Source of the DNA: Verrucomicrobiota bacterium | GTDB taxonomy: Bacteria > Verrucomicrobiota > Verrucomicrobiia > Limisphaerales > SXQI01 | Length of the DNA stretch: 23,906 nucleotides | Direction of reading: 5' to 3' | NCBI GenBank assembly: GCA_008933045.1 | Contig: WBXJ01000009.1 | Location: forward strand, 1-23,906 | Part shown: positions 13,683-21,840 of the stretch, in pieces | Layout of the letters: each line of letters starts with the position of its first letter | How positions within the stretch are numbered: the first letter of the stretch is position 1 | The notes under the pieces: model-generated | What the model was told of the DNA's origin: nothing | The model's input: the letters and a program-made list of their open reading frames with translations, nothing else | Databases searched by the model: none | Program-made: the position numbers and the translations under genes

Positions 13683-14558
13683 TTACCAGGGTGTTTCGTA
13701 GTCTGAAAAAATGAGTTTATCGGTGATTTCTTTGATAAAACTGATCGCTTCCGATTGAGTGGAAGTTCCAACACTCTTGGTTTCGATTTTCGAGATGGGG
13801 GTGATGCCCCCTATGGTTGATGATCGAAAGACTTCGGGAGCAATCATGAGGTCTTTGACGGTAATTTTTGATTCTAGAACACGAATACCGATGCCGTTGA
13901 GCACTTGAACTAACCCATCGCGAAGAATGCCTAGAATTGGCCCTTCCACTCTGGCAGGGGTGATGAACTTTTTGCCGTCTTGAATGAAAACATTACCGCT
14001 ACCACATTCCGCCACGCGGCCTTTTGCGTTGAGGATGATGCATTCGTCGGCAAATTCCATATGCGCCTCATCACAGGCAATAATGTGGGGGAGTTTGCTC
14101 GCGGTTTTGTACTCCGAAGTTTCATCTCCCATGGGCAAGAAGGTCTTTTTAGAGATGATGGTATTGATGGGTGGGTGATGAAAGCCTTTGTGTTTAAGGG
14201 TTCCCACGGTCATCAGGAGTGTGTGCTTGGTTGCACCTCGGGAACGGTAACCGCGCACACCGATGCCTCGGGAGAGATGCACTCTGAGCACGCCTGCGTC
14301 GATCGAGTTTCTTTTGGCGAGTTCGATAGCCAAAAAACCGAGTTCGACCCAATCAATGGGGAATTTGAAGCCGCAATGGGCGGCCCCTCGCTGCATGCGT
14401 TCCATATGTTTGGCCCAGAAAACCGGGCGGCCCTCATAGATGCGGAGGGTTTCGAAGAGTCCATCGCCGTAGAGAAAGCTGCGGTCGAAAACCGAGACTT
14501 GGGCCTCCGCTTCAGGTAGGAATTGACCGTTGAGGTAGAGGAGTGCTGGCTTTTTCAA
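13683..14558 (-). CDS. pabC: Aminodeoxychorismate lyase (PLP class IV aminotransferase family)
   Basis: This enzyme removes pyruvate from 4-amino-4-deoxychorismate to give p-aminobenzoate for folate synthesis. The 291-residue protein has the class IV features VFDRSFLYGDGLFETLRIYEG (23-43), the PLP-binding Lys in EYKTASKLPHIIA (K151) and the VAECGSGNVF block (E184). Branched-chain or D-amino-acid transaminases share the fold; the overlap with pabB favours PabC. The start appears to be TTG at 14558, inside the 3' end of pabB (47-base overlap), with an AAGAAA purine run upstream. No ATG nearby keeps the conserved LNGQF start. Confidence 0.8.
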   Translation of the reverse strand: MKKPALLYLNGQFLPEAEAQVSVFDRSFLYGDGLFETLRIYEGRPVFWAKHMERMQRGAAHCGFKFPIDWVELGFLAIELAKRNSIDAGVLRVHLSRGIGVRGYRSRGATKHTLLMTVGTLKHKGFHHPPINTIISKKTFLPMGDETSEYKTASKLPHIIACDEAHMEFADECIILNAKGRVAECGSGNVFIQDGKKFITPARVEGPILGILRDGLVQVLNGIGIRVLESKITVKDLMIAPEVFRSSTIGGITPISKIETKSVGTSTQSEAISFIKEITDKLIFSDYETPW

Positions 14559-15975
14559 AGGTTATTTCTTGGGTTGATGGTGCAACGAGGGCGGCGCAAA
14601 TGCCGGCGGCTTTGGCCAGTGTTTCCTCATATTCAGATTCGGGATTAGAATCTGCGACGATGCCTGCACCGACATGGAACCAGGCATCATTTTCGCGGCA
14701 GAGAACGGTGCGGATGATCATGCTCAACTGGCTTTCACGGTTGAACCCCAGATAGCCTAGAGCGCCGGTGTAGGGCCCTCTGGAGACGGTTTCTAGTTGG
14801 TGGATGATCTGGGTGGCCCTGAGTTTGGGTGCACCTGAGATGCTGCCGCCTGGGAAGGAGGATTTTAGGGCGGTGAGGTGGGTGAGGTTTCTGCGCAGTT
14901 TTCCTTCGACGGTGGAAACGAGGTGCTGGACTTGAGGAAAGCGTTCTAAGCGCACTAATTCGGGCACCTGAACGGAGCCGTATTCGCAAATCTTGCCGAG
15001 ATCATTGCGTAAAAGGTCTGTGATCATGACTAACTCGGCCATTTCTTTGGGGCTGGTCTGAAGCTCGTAGGTGAGTTGGGCATCGCGGGTCGGGTCAGCA
15101 TGGCGAGGACGGGTGCCTTTGATGGGGCGTGTGCGTATGCGATCGCCGTTGAGACGGAGGAACGACTCGGGGGATGAGGAAACGACCTGAAAATCGCCGC
15201 AGTTGAGATAGGCAGCAAAGGGTGAGGGCGATTGCTCAAGAAGGTTAAGAAAAATGTCCTGACTGCGCCAACCGTGGCGAGCTTGAAGTCGTTGGGCCAG
15301 ATTGACTTGATAAATGTCACCCTGGTGGATGTAGGTTTGGGCTTGCTCGACTTTTCGGATGTAAGACTCGCGGCTCAGGTTGGAAGAGAGTGTAACAGGG
15401 TTATCCGTGTTGGGATGACGGCTTTGAGGCTCCACTCCGTGTTGGATTGTGTTTTTCCAGAACTCCGCTTGGCGGATGGAACGTTCGTCGGTGCGGAGTC
15501 CGTCCGGGCCCAAGCCTGTAGCGACGATGAACTGCTTGTTCAAATGATGATCAAAGACGAGGAGAGAATCGTAAAAACCTACGTAACAATCGGGGAGATC
15601 GAGATCGTTAGGAGTCCAACTTGGGGCCTTCGGTTCGACGAAACTTTGGAGATCATAGCCCCAGTAACCAAAACACCCCCCCAGAGGAAACGGGGAGTCG
15701 TGTTCGGCCATGGGCGCGAAGGGGGCCATCAATTCCTCAAGCAGATCCCAAGGATTTCCGTGTAATTGCCGTTTGCCTGCCGCTGACTCGAATTCTGCGA
15801 GTGTTCCACGAGAGCTAAAGACTGAGAACGGACGGGCCACTACGAAGGAATATCGTTCGGCCTTCGCCCTGAACAAGGCGCTGCGCAACAGCATCGCGCC
15901 CGGTTGATCCCATAAAGACGCCATTACCCCCTCCGGAGAAAGGGACACCTGACACTCTTGGATCAGTGGGGGCAT
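14512..15975 (-). CDS. pabB: Aminodeoxychorismate synthase component I
   Basis: PabB converts chorismate and ammonia to aminodeoxychorismate, with PabA as glutaminase partner. The 487-residue product has the chorismate-binding domain: QGDIYQVNLAQR (218-229), VVSSSPESF (264-272), MAELVMITDLLRNDLG (312-327) and SFPGGSISGAPK (373-384). PIKGTRPR with Lys286 distinguishes PabB from anthranilate synthase, which has PIAGT. The ATG at 15975 is chosen; the GTG just before it is possible. No pabA is in the window. It precedes and overlaps pabC and starts 19 bases after the M16 peptidase gene. Confidence 0.9.
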   Translation of the reverse strand: MPPLIQECQVSLSPEGVMASLWDQPGAMLLRSALFRAKAERYSFVVARPFSVFSSRGTLAEFESAAGKRQLHGNPWDLLEELMAPFAPMAEHDSPFPLGGCFGYWGYDLQSFVEPKAPSWTPNDLDLPDCYVGFYDSLLVFDHHLNKQFIVATGLGPDGLRTDERSIRQAEFWKNTIQHGVEPQSRHPNTDNPVTLSSNLSRESYIRKVEQAQTYIHQGDIYQVNLAQRLQARHGWRSQDIFLNLLEQSPSPFAAYLNCGDFQVVSSSPESFLRLNGDRIRTRPIKGTRPRHADPTRDAQLTYELQTSPKEMAELVMITDLLRNDLGKICEYGSVQVPELVRLERFPQVQHLVSTVEGKLRRNLTHLTALKSSFPGGSISGAPKLRATQIIHQLETVSRGPYTGALGYLGFNRESQLSMIIRTVLCRENDAWFHVGAGIVADSNPESEYEETLAKAAGICAALVAPSTQEITFEKASTPLPQRSIPT

Positions 15976-15994
15976 CACGAAACGTGTTACGAGT

Positions 15995-17257
15995 TTAGAT
16001 TTTTAAAAGTTTCAGTAAACCACGATCAGAAAGGCGTGGACTGACGAGGGCGAGACTCATTTGCTCGGGGCGAAAATAAAGCCGCGCTAAGGCTTGGATC
16101 GCGCTGGGGCGAACCTCAGCTAGGCGTGCTTTCACCTCTGCTGGTTCGATCGTCCGTCCGTATGCCAACAGGTTTTCACCCGCCCACATCATTTGGCTCT
16201 CCGTGTTTTCGAGACTCATTTCCATCTGACCGATCACATAATCGCGAGCACGACGGAGTTCGGTGGAGGTGACAGGTTTTTCTACGAAACCTTGTAGACC
16301 TAGCATGATTAAGCGTAACGCTTTTTCCAATTTCTCGGTTTCCAATCCTGCTGAAATTGTCAAGGTGCCCACATCGTCAAACGCCGACTGAGCACTGTAG
16401 ATCGAGTAGGCCAATCCGTGATCCTCCCGCACGGTTTGGAAGAGTCGAGAGCTCATATTCTCGCCTAACATCGTGTTCAGAAGCCTGAGTGCAAACCGAC
16501 TTTCGTCATGCCTCGAACTGGTGCGAATCCCCAAGGCGATCTGGGTCTGTTCGGTTACCTTGGTGAAAAGTTTTACGCGTGGAACCTTTTGATCGACAGT
16601 TGCTGGAGCAAAAACCGGACGAGGGGCCGTTGAGAACCGCGAGGCCGATCGCTCCACCAAACGCACCAACTCCGCATGATCCACTTTGCCCGCAGCCACC
16701 ACAAGTGAGCCTTCACTGGCGTAATTGTTGCGCTGATAAGCGATTAACCCCGCGGAGTTCATCGTGTCGAGCGTCTTCTCGGTTCCTGTGATCGACCGCC
16801 CCAGAGGTTGCCCGGCCCACATGGTCTCATTGAGCAGCTCCTGCACATAGGATTGAGGCTGGTCTAGATACATCGCCAGCTCTTCCTTGATCACATTACG
16901 TTCCTTACCCAATTCTCCCTTATCAAAGGTTGAATTGAGGAACATATCTGAGAGCACGTTCCAAAGCTCAGGAAGGTGATCATGGCAGGCTTTGGCGTAG
17001 AAACAGGTAATCTCCTCGGTGGTGAAGGCGTTTAGGTAACCCCCTACCCCTTCCACTGCTTGGGATATTTCTTTAGCGGAACGGCGTTTGGTCCCTTTGA
17101 AGAGCATGTGCTCAATAAAATGGGAAATGCCGGAAATTTCGGCTGACTCATAACGACCGCCCACACCTACCCAGATGCCTAGGCTCACGCTCGCTCGATG
17201 CGGCATGTTCGCAGTGGCCACACGCAGGCCGTTTTTAAGCCTAGAAACTTGATACAT
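15995..17257 (-). CDS. M16 family zinc metallopeptidase
   Basis: This belongs to the insulinase/mitochondrial-processing-peptidase family. From the ATG at 17257 it has 420 residues and starts MYQVSRLKNGLRVAT, matching the family N-terminus. The inverted zinc motif HFIEH (H46, E49, H50) is followed about 76 residues later by the third ligand in VIKEELAMYLDQP (E125/E126). The inactive C-terminal half of the clamshell is present, including SRLFQTVREDHGLAYSIYS. The open frame extends upstream to 17344 with a composition unlike the family. No signal peptide is visible, so it is probably cytoplasmic. The substrate is unknown. It lies 101 bases after recO. Confidence 0.92.
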   Translation of the reverse strand: MYQVSRLKNGLRVATANMPHRASVSLGIWVGVGGRYESAEISGISHFIEHMLFKGTKRRSAKEISQAVEGVGGYLNAFTTEEITCFYAKACHDHLPELWNVLSDMFLNSTFDKGELGKERNVIKEELAMYLDQPQSYVQELLNETMWAGQPLGRSITGTEKTLDTMNSAGLIAYQRNNYASEGSLVVAAGKVDHAELVRLVERSASRFSTAPRPVFAPATVDQKVPRVKLFTKVTEQTQIALGIRTSSRHDESRFALRLLNTMLGENMSSRLFQTVREDHGLAYSIYSAQSAFDDVGTLTISAGLETEKLEKALRLIMLGLQGFVEKPVTSTELRRARDYVIGQMEMSLENTESQMMWAGENLLAYGRTIEPAEVKARLAEVRPSAIQALARLYFRPEQMSLALVSPRLSDRGLLKLLKI

Positions 17258-17358
17258 AGATAAGAATTTGGAGCTGAAGGTGAGGGTCCTCGCCCCCTTC
17301 CCTCCGCCCAGAAAGAGTCTAAACCGGCTAATGCCGCCTGTCACCCGTGAATTACGCC

Positions 17359-18006
17359 CTAGGGATCGAAGCCTAGGGCGGCGGGGCGACCTTTTGGTAG
17401 GTGTTCTAGGTGGTAAGTGATGAACCTTCCGATGTATCGGGCGACGTTTTGGTAGGATGCCGGGGTTGCAACGATGGAATGGAGGTGTTCAGTGGGTAGT
17501 TGCGCTAGTGAAAGGAGGAGGTCTTGATCCACTCGTGCCAGTTTGGATTGATCCGAATCAGGCGGCCAACCCAGAATTTTTAGGGCTTTGAGTTCAAAGG
17601 CCAGAATGGAACGCGCAGAGGGCGGCTGGGATGGCAGTTGTCGGATAAAGTCGGTGAAGAGATCGAAGAGTGTCGAGATTGGGGTTTCCTCCTCGGTATG
17701 ATGCTCGATCAGGCGTGCGGCGTAAGCAGCCTGATGTAGCCAAATGAGCTCACGTCGAAGGGCACTGTGGGGATTCTTTAGGGCGACCTCCCGCAGGGTG
17801 TGTAGCGTGGATCGGCGGCTGCGGACATAGGTAATATCGACTTCGTAATAGAGATCGAGCTTGCCTTGGAATGAGGATTTCGGACGCCGAGCTCCTTTCG
17901 CCACGGTAGAGATTCGACCGCCAGATTGAGTCAGCCAAAGGATGATTAAGCTGCTCTCGGTCAGAGGTCGCACCCGGAGGACGATGCCGGAATCACGTTC
18001 TTCCAT
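17359..18006 (-). CDS. recO: DNA repair protein RecO
   Basis: RecO acts with RecF and RecR to load RecA on SSB-coated DNA at gaps. The 215-residue product has the N-terminal OB-fold (GIVLRVRPLTESSLIILWLTQSGGRISTVAKGARRPKSSFQGKLDLYYEVDITY) and a helical C-terminal domain with FELKALKILGWPP. It lacks the CxxC zinc motif found in many RecO proteins, as does E. coli RecO. Its ATG overlaps the 3' end of ybeY by 14 bases, indicating translational coupling. Confidence 0.88.
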   Translation of the reverse strand: MEERDSGIVLRVRPLTESSLIILWLTQSGGRISTVAKGARRPKSSFQGKLDLYYEVDITYVRSRRSTLHTLREVALKNPHSALRRELIWLHQAAYAARLIEHHTEEETPISTLFDLFTDFIRQLPSQPPSARSILAFELKALKILGWPPDSDQSKLARVDQDLLLSLAQLPTEHLHSIVATPASYQNVARYIGRFITYHLEHLPKGRPAALGFDP

Positions 18007-18478
18007 GGGGAAGGATGGGCGGAAGTTGGATTAGGGCAACATCCCACGAAGCTTCGAGGTGTCGGACTAACCGGTTTTCCTCTCGCTTCATGGTTCGACG
18101 TTGCGCGGGTTGCTGATCGTCGAAGCCGAGCAAATGAAGGATGCCGTGGACAAGGTAGCGGATCAGTTCTTGCTGCCACGAGGTGCCGAACTCCGTCGAT
18201 TGGGACTCGGCTACTTCGACACAGATGTAAATATCGCCGTGCGCTCCCTCATTTTTTTTGGCTGGTTCGTAACCGAAGGTGATGACGTCGGTGGGGCCTT
18301 CGTGCTGTAAATAATCCCAGTTAACCTCCGCCATTCGTCGAGAGGATACGAATTGAAAACCGATGACGGCGTGATCTAACCGAAGTAAACGCGAGATCAA
18401 ATCGTGGGTAAGCTGATGGAGCAAATGCGTGTTGAGCCGTTTGCGGCGTTGTAGGTTACGGAACGAAAGCTCGATCAT
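17993..18478 (-). CDS. ybeY: Endoribonuclease YbeY (rRNA maturation factor)
   Basis: YbeY is a metal-dependent RNase involved in 16S rRNA 3'-end maturation and ribosome quality control. The 161-residue product has GPTDVITFGY (61-70), GDIYICVEVA and the metal motif HGILHLLGFDD (H111, H115, D121). The third His of the usual motif is Asp, and the conserved Arg before the PTDV segment is Leu here; both changes occur in some lineages. The ATG at 18478 starts MIELSFRNLQ; the open frame to 18670 overlaps phoH and is rejected. It is 10 bases after phoH. Confidence 0.93.
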   Translation of the reverse strand: MIELSFRNLQRRKRLNTHLLHQLTHDLISRLLRLDHAVIGFQFVSSRRMAEVNWDYLQHEGPTDVITFGYEPAKKNEGAHGDIYICVEVAESQSTEFGTSWQQELIRYLVHGILHLLGFDDQQPAQRRTMKREENRLVRHLEASWDVALIQLPPILPHGRT

Positions 18479-18488
18479 TGTCGATTCG

Positions 18489-19448
18489 TTATGGGGTCTC
18501 GCCTCGGTATTCCTCATAAGCCTCGATAATACGCTGCACGAGTGGGTGTCGCACCACGTCACGTTTATCGAAATGGGTGATCGCAATGCCTTGAGTTTTA
18601 GTGAGTGCTCGGACAGCTTCGAATAATCCGGAGCGTTTTTTGGGAGGAAGATCTGTCTGAGTTGGATCACCTGTGATTACCGCTTTGGATCCGTGGCCCA
18701 ACCGTGTCAGGAACATGAACATTTGTTCGGCTGTCGTATTCTGGGCTTCGTCAAGAATGATGAAGGCTTGATGCAATGTTCGACCTCGCATGTAAGCTAA
18801 AGGAGCGATTTCGATGGTGCCGCGCTCCATGTGTTTGGTGATCTCCTCGCCGGGAACCATGTCGTGCAACGCATCGTGCAAGGGTCTGAGATAGGGAGCA
18901 ATTTTCTCAAAAAGGTCACCTGGAAGGAAACCAAGGGCTTCTCCAGCCTCGACTGCGGGACGAGTTAATACGATGCGTGAAACCTTCCCTTCTTTGAGTG
19001 CTTGGACAGCCATGGCGACGGCCAGATAAGTCTTTCCGGTTCCCGCTGGGCCGACACCAAATGTCACATCGTGCTGGCGGATGGCCTCGATGTATTTCTT
19101 CTGTCCCATGGTTTTTGGAACCACAGAAGGTTTTTTGAGTGATGTCTGGATGCGTTCGTTGGCTAAGCTCTGGAGTGCTTCAACACCGTCGTGTTTTGCG
19201 GTGGTGAGTGCGTAGGCGAACTCGCGGTTTCGAACCGGGTTTCCTTCTTTGATGGAGTTTTCGAGAAACTGAAACATTTGACGGGTGCGAAGGACGGAAT
19301 CTTCGGAACCCTCGAGCTTGATCCAACCTTCACGAGATGTCGCCTTCACCCCCATTTGTTCAAATAATATCTCCAAATTGCGCGGATCGCTATTGAAGAG
19401 AGATTGGGCTTGTCGGGCGTTTTCGTAATGCAATGTTTCGGAAGCCAT
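18489..19448 (-). CDS. PhoH-like ATPase (PhoH/PhoL family)
   Basis: This is a P-loop ATPase of the PhoH family, often next to ybeY and linked to RNA metabolism. The 319-residue protein has an N-terminal KH-like region with FEQMGVKATSREGWIKLEGS. Walker A GPAGTGKT is at 133-140, TRPAVEAGEALGFLPGDL at 162-179, and Walker B IILDEAQN at 230-237. VITGDPTQTDLP follows. The exact biochemical role of the family is still debated. It lies six bases after the HIT gene and ten before ybeY. Confidence 0.93.
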   Translation of the reverse strand: MASETLHYENARQAQSLFNSDPRNLEILFEQMGVKATSREGWIKLEGSEDSVLRTRQMFQFLENSIKEGNPVRNREFAYALTTAKHDGVEALQSLANERIQTSLKKPSVVPKTMGQKKYIEAIRQHDVTFGVGPAGTGKTYLAVAMAVQALKEGKVSRIVLTRPAVEAGEALGFLPGDLFEKIAPYLRPLHDALHDMVPGEEITKHMERGTIEIAPLAYMRGRTLHQAFIILDEAQNTTAEQMFMFLTRLGHGSKAVITGDPTQTDLPPKKRSGLFEAVRALTKTQGIAITHFDKRDVVRHPLVQRIIEAYEEYRGETP

Positions 19449-19454
19449 AGGTGT

Positions 19455-19955
19455 CTATTGTGAATCAGTCATTAACGATTGGCGGAGTTTGGCAGCAAGC
19501 TCTTGGAGTGCTTCTGGTAATACGGTCGTGCTTCCGAGAACGGGCATAAAATTGGTGTCACCATTCCACCGTGGAACGAGGTGGATATGTAAGTGTTCCA
19601 CGATACCTGCTCCTGCAACTTTGCCGAGGTTAACGCCGATATTGAACCCCTCGGGCCGCATGACTTTTGTCAACGCAAGCTGACACCGTCGCAACAACTG
19701 CATCAACTCGAGCAATTCATCATCCATCAATCCGCTAAAATCCGGCACCTCCCGATAGGGAACGATGAGGATATGTCCGCCGTTGTAGGGAAATGAATTT
19801 AACACCGCGTAACAGGATCGACCTCGAGCGAGCACGTAGTTCGCTTCATCCTCACTGCTCTGCGCGATCGTGGTAAAAACTGAGACTCCAGAGGTAGGAG
19901 CTTTGGGGCCGAGGATATACTGAATGCGCCATGGAGCGTGAAGGTTCTCATTCAT
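19455..19955 (-). CDS. HIT family nucleotide hydrolase or phosphorylase
   Basis: HIT proteins cleave or transfer nucleotides from substrates such as diadenosine polyphosphates or adenylated compounds. The 166-residue product contains NGGHILIVPYREV (58-70), GFNIGVNLGKVAGAGIVEHLHIHLVPRW (103-130) and the catalytic triad H121-H123-H125. The preceding APWR and RCYAVLNSFPYN-like region resembles the AP4A phosphorylase-like subgroup. Start ATG 19955 overlaps the gltX stop by four bases (ATGA), so coupling with gltX is likely. Aminoacyl-tRNA synthetases can make Ap4A-type nucleotides, so the pairing makes sense, but this is inference. Confidence 0.88.
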   Translation of the reverse strand: MNENLHAPWRIQYILGPKAPTSGVSVFTTIAQSSEDEANYVLARGRSCYAVLNSFPYNGGHILIVPYREVPDFSGLMDDELLELMQLLRRCQLALTKVMRPEGFNIGVNLGKVAGAGIVEHLHIHLVPRWNGDTNFMPVLGSTTVLPEALQELAAKLRQSLMTDSQ

Positions 19956-21316
19956 AATCGAGCCTCGATCCGATTCACAAATTGATTGATTCGTAACAAC
20001 ACTCGATCTTTTCCTAACACCTCGAGCAAATGATAGAGACTCGGGCCGATAGCACTGCCAGTCATCGCAAGCCGCAGTGGATGCACTAGAAGCCCCGCCT
20101 TGACACCGCACTCTGCAGCAACTCCTTTAAGGACAGCAGCCAAACTGTCTGAATTAAAAACCGTATCTGAAACAAATGCGTCGCGGAGTTTTACTAAACG
20201 GTCGCCGGTGATTGCCGTATAATCTGTGGCTTCGGAGGAACTCGCGGAATCATCGAACACAACTTCGGATCGAAAATAAAACGCCGCGAATGCAGGCACG
20301 TAAATGAACTGCTTGATTTTTTCCTTGATGGTTAAAAAAGCGGCTCGGGAATATTCCGGCGAGAATTCTGCGGTGGAGACTCCGACCTTGGCCAAGGCTT
20401 CCTTTGCGAAAATTTCGAACCGTTCGATGGGCATCGACTTGGTATACTCCCAGTTGATCCATTGAAGTTTGGCGAGGTCGAACCGCGCATTATGACGCAA
20501 AATCTGGGGGAGATCGAACATCGCCACGACCTCATCCAATGGCAAAATCTCGCGGTTACCTTTGGGAGACCAACCTAGCAGGCACAAATAATTCACGACC
20601 GCTTCCGGCGCATAACCTCCATCCTGATAGGACTGCAACGAGGCACCCACATCCCGTTTACCCATCTTGGTTCCGTCGATGTTGAGAATCAACGGGATGT
20701 GACCGTAGGTAGGTGGTTCAGCACCAAACGCGCGAAACAAGGCGAGATGTTTAGCGGTATTGGCGAGATGATCCTCTCCTCGGATTACATGGGTAATTTT
20801 CATCTCGAGATCATCGATCACATTGACCAAGTGGAACACTGGCTGACCATCGGATCGCACAATCACGAAGTCTGGATCAAGTTGTTCGCGATCCGTGAGT
20901 TCGCGTCGGACGTTTCCAACCACCACATCGGGAATCATTACCGGTTCGCGGTCCATGCGAAATTTAACGGCTCCTTCATGCTCATAAGCATATCCTTTGT
21001 CGATTAATTCTTGGACGCGTTTTTTGTAAATCGCCATGCGTTGAGATTGAAAATAAGGACCGAACTCCCCTTTGCTTGGCCCGCTCGCCGCACCCGTCAA
21101 TGGGCCTTCATCCCACTCCAACCCCAACCACCGCAACCCATTCAGAATCACATCGACCGCTTCTTGGGAATTGCGAGCCGCGTCGGTATCCTCAATCCGC
21201 AACACAAATGTGGCGCCACAGTGGCGTGCATAAAGCCAGTTAAACAAGGCCGTTCGAGCACCGCCGATGTGGAGGTAACCCGTAGGACTGGGGGCAAATC
21301 GAACACGCACACTCAT
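19952..21316 (-). CDS. gltX: Glutamyl-tRNA synthetase, compact form
   Basis: This enzyme charges tRNA with glutamate. The 454-residue product has the class I motifs HIGG (16-19) and KMGKR (217-221), plus RIEDTD (40-45), VIRGEDHLANTAKH and LGWSPKGN. After GYAYEHEGAVKFRM (108-121) the roughly 30-residue segment with zinc-binding cysteines seen in E. coli GltX is missing. This accounts for its shorter length. KMGKR replaces the common KMSKR. The ATG at 21316 follows an A/T-only stretch without a visible ribosome binding site. Gatekeeping for tRNA-Gln (discriminating or not) cannot be told from the sequence. Confidence 0.95.
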   Translation of the reverse strand: MSVRVRFAPSPTGYLHIGGARTALFNWLYARHCGATFVLRIEDTDAARNSQEAVDVILNGLRWLGLEWDEGPLTGAASGPSKGEFGPYFQSQRMAIYKKRVQELIDKGYAYEHEGAVKFRMDREPVMIPDVVVGNVRRELTDREQLDPDFVIVRSDGQPVFHLVNVIDDLEMKITHVIRGEDHLANTAKHLALFRAFGAEPPTYGHIPLILNIDGTKMGKRDVGASLQSYQDGGYAPEAVVNYLCLLGWSPKGNREILPLDEVVAMFDLPQILRHNARFDLAKLQWINWEYTKSMPIERFEIFAKEALAKVGVSTAEFSPEYSRAAFLTIKEKIKQFIYVPAFAAFYFRSEVVFDDSASSSEATDYTAITGDRLVKLRDAFVSDTVFNSDSLAAVLKGVAAECGVKAGLLVHPLRLAMTGSAIGPSLYHLLEVLGKDRVLLRINQFVNRIEARL

Positions 21317-21351
21317 TTTTTAAAAAAAATCTACTGAACCGGTTGATTCCG

Positions 21352-21756
21352 CTAGACCCCAAGATTAAACCTCAGAAGACCGCGCGGCAAGTGCCCAACA
21401 AACGTCGTTATTGCTGTGGGTGAGGTCGAGTAAGTTTGAGATTCAAAGAACTCAATCGTAACCTCCGTCTCACGATCCTGCCACGCGTTGGATCCCGAGA
21501 ATGGATAATTTTGTAACACAGCTCCCGTCGAGTTGAGGACATTGGTTCCCATCCCAAAAAGGTAACCATTCTTGAATTCAAAATTTGAAGCAGCTCCGGC
21601 TAGGGAAACGACCGATACATCATGGGTGACCCCGAAGAAAAATGTTCGGATGCTTTCATCGCTCACGCGATCACCCACGAACACTTTTGTCCGAACCATC
21701 ATCGTGTTCATCAGGATCAACGGACCAACATAACGTTGGGAAGCCACGGTCACCAT
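21352..21756 (-). CDS. Hypothetical protein, possible 3' part of a longer gene
   Basis: I do not recognise this 134-residue product. It is rich in Val, Thr, Ser and Phe, has no clear signal peptide or motif, and could be mainly beta-strand. The codons look coding-like. The frame continues upstream, interrupted by a single TAG at 21763-21765, to an ATG at 21840 that overlaps the stop of the DUF1501 gene (ATGA). The gene may therefore start at 21756, without a visible ribosome binding site, or be a decayed or mis-sequenced 162-codon gene. It ends 35 bases before gltX. Confidence 0.45.
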   Translation of the reverse strand: MVTVASQRYVGPLILMNTMMVRTKVFVGDRVSDESIRTFFFGVTHDVSVVSLAGAASNFEFKNGYLFGMGTNVLNSTGAVLQNYPFSGSNAWQDRETEVTIEFFESQTYSTSPTAITTFVGHLPRGLLRFNLGV

Positions 21757-21762
21757 CAGGAA

Positions 21763-21840
21763 CTAGAATCGGAAAGAACAGTCGTAGGTGAACGGTTGAT
21801 TTTTGCGTTGTTGAGAAATGGTTCTACGACGGCTACTCAT
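21763..21840 (-). other. Short 25-codon frame overlapping the DUF1501 stop
   Basis: The frame reads MSSRRRTISQQRKNQPFTYDCSFRF and ends in TAG. Its ATG overlaps the stop of the DUF1501 gene as ATGA. It is in the same frame as the hypothetical gene starting at 21756. It may be a leader peptide, the 5' part of a broken gene, or chance. Confidence 0.25.

Noticed and set aside
17258..17344. N-terminal extension of the M16 peptidase
   Set aside because: It contains no signal peptide or family sequence; the domain begins at MYQVSRLKNGL.
18479..18670. N-terminal extension of ybeY
   Set aside because: It overlaps phoH coding sequence, and the family start is MIELSFRN.
19956..20111. N-terminal extension of the HIT gene
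   Set aside because: It overlaps the gltX 3' end; the ATGA overlap at 19955 is the better start.
21317..21351. Possible terminator upstream of gltX (a run of eight T's on the minus strand)
   Set aside because: The only stem before the T-run is about five weak pairs, and the T-run abuts the gltX ATG; it looks more like an A/T-rich leader.
21763..21765. Amber codon read through as an amino acid
   Set aside because: No pyrrolysine genes or recoding signal are visible, and Verrucomicrobiota are not known to recode TAG; kept only as an oddity.
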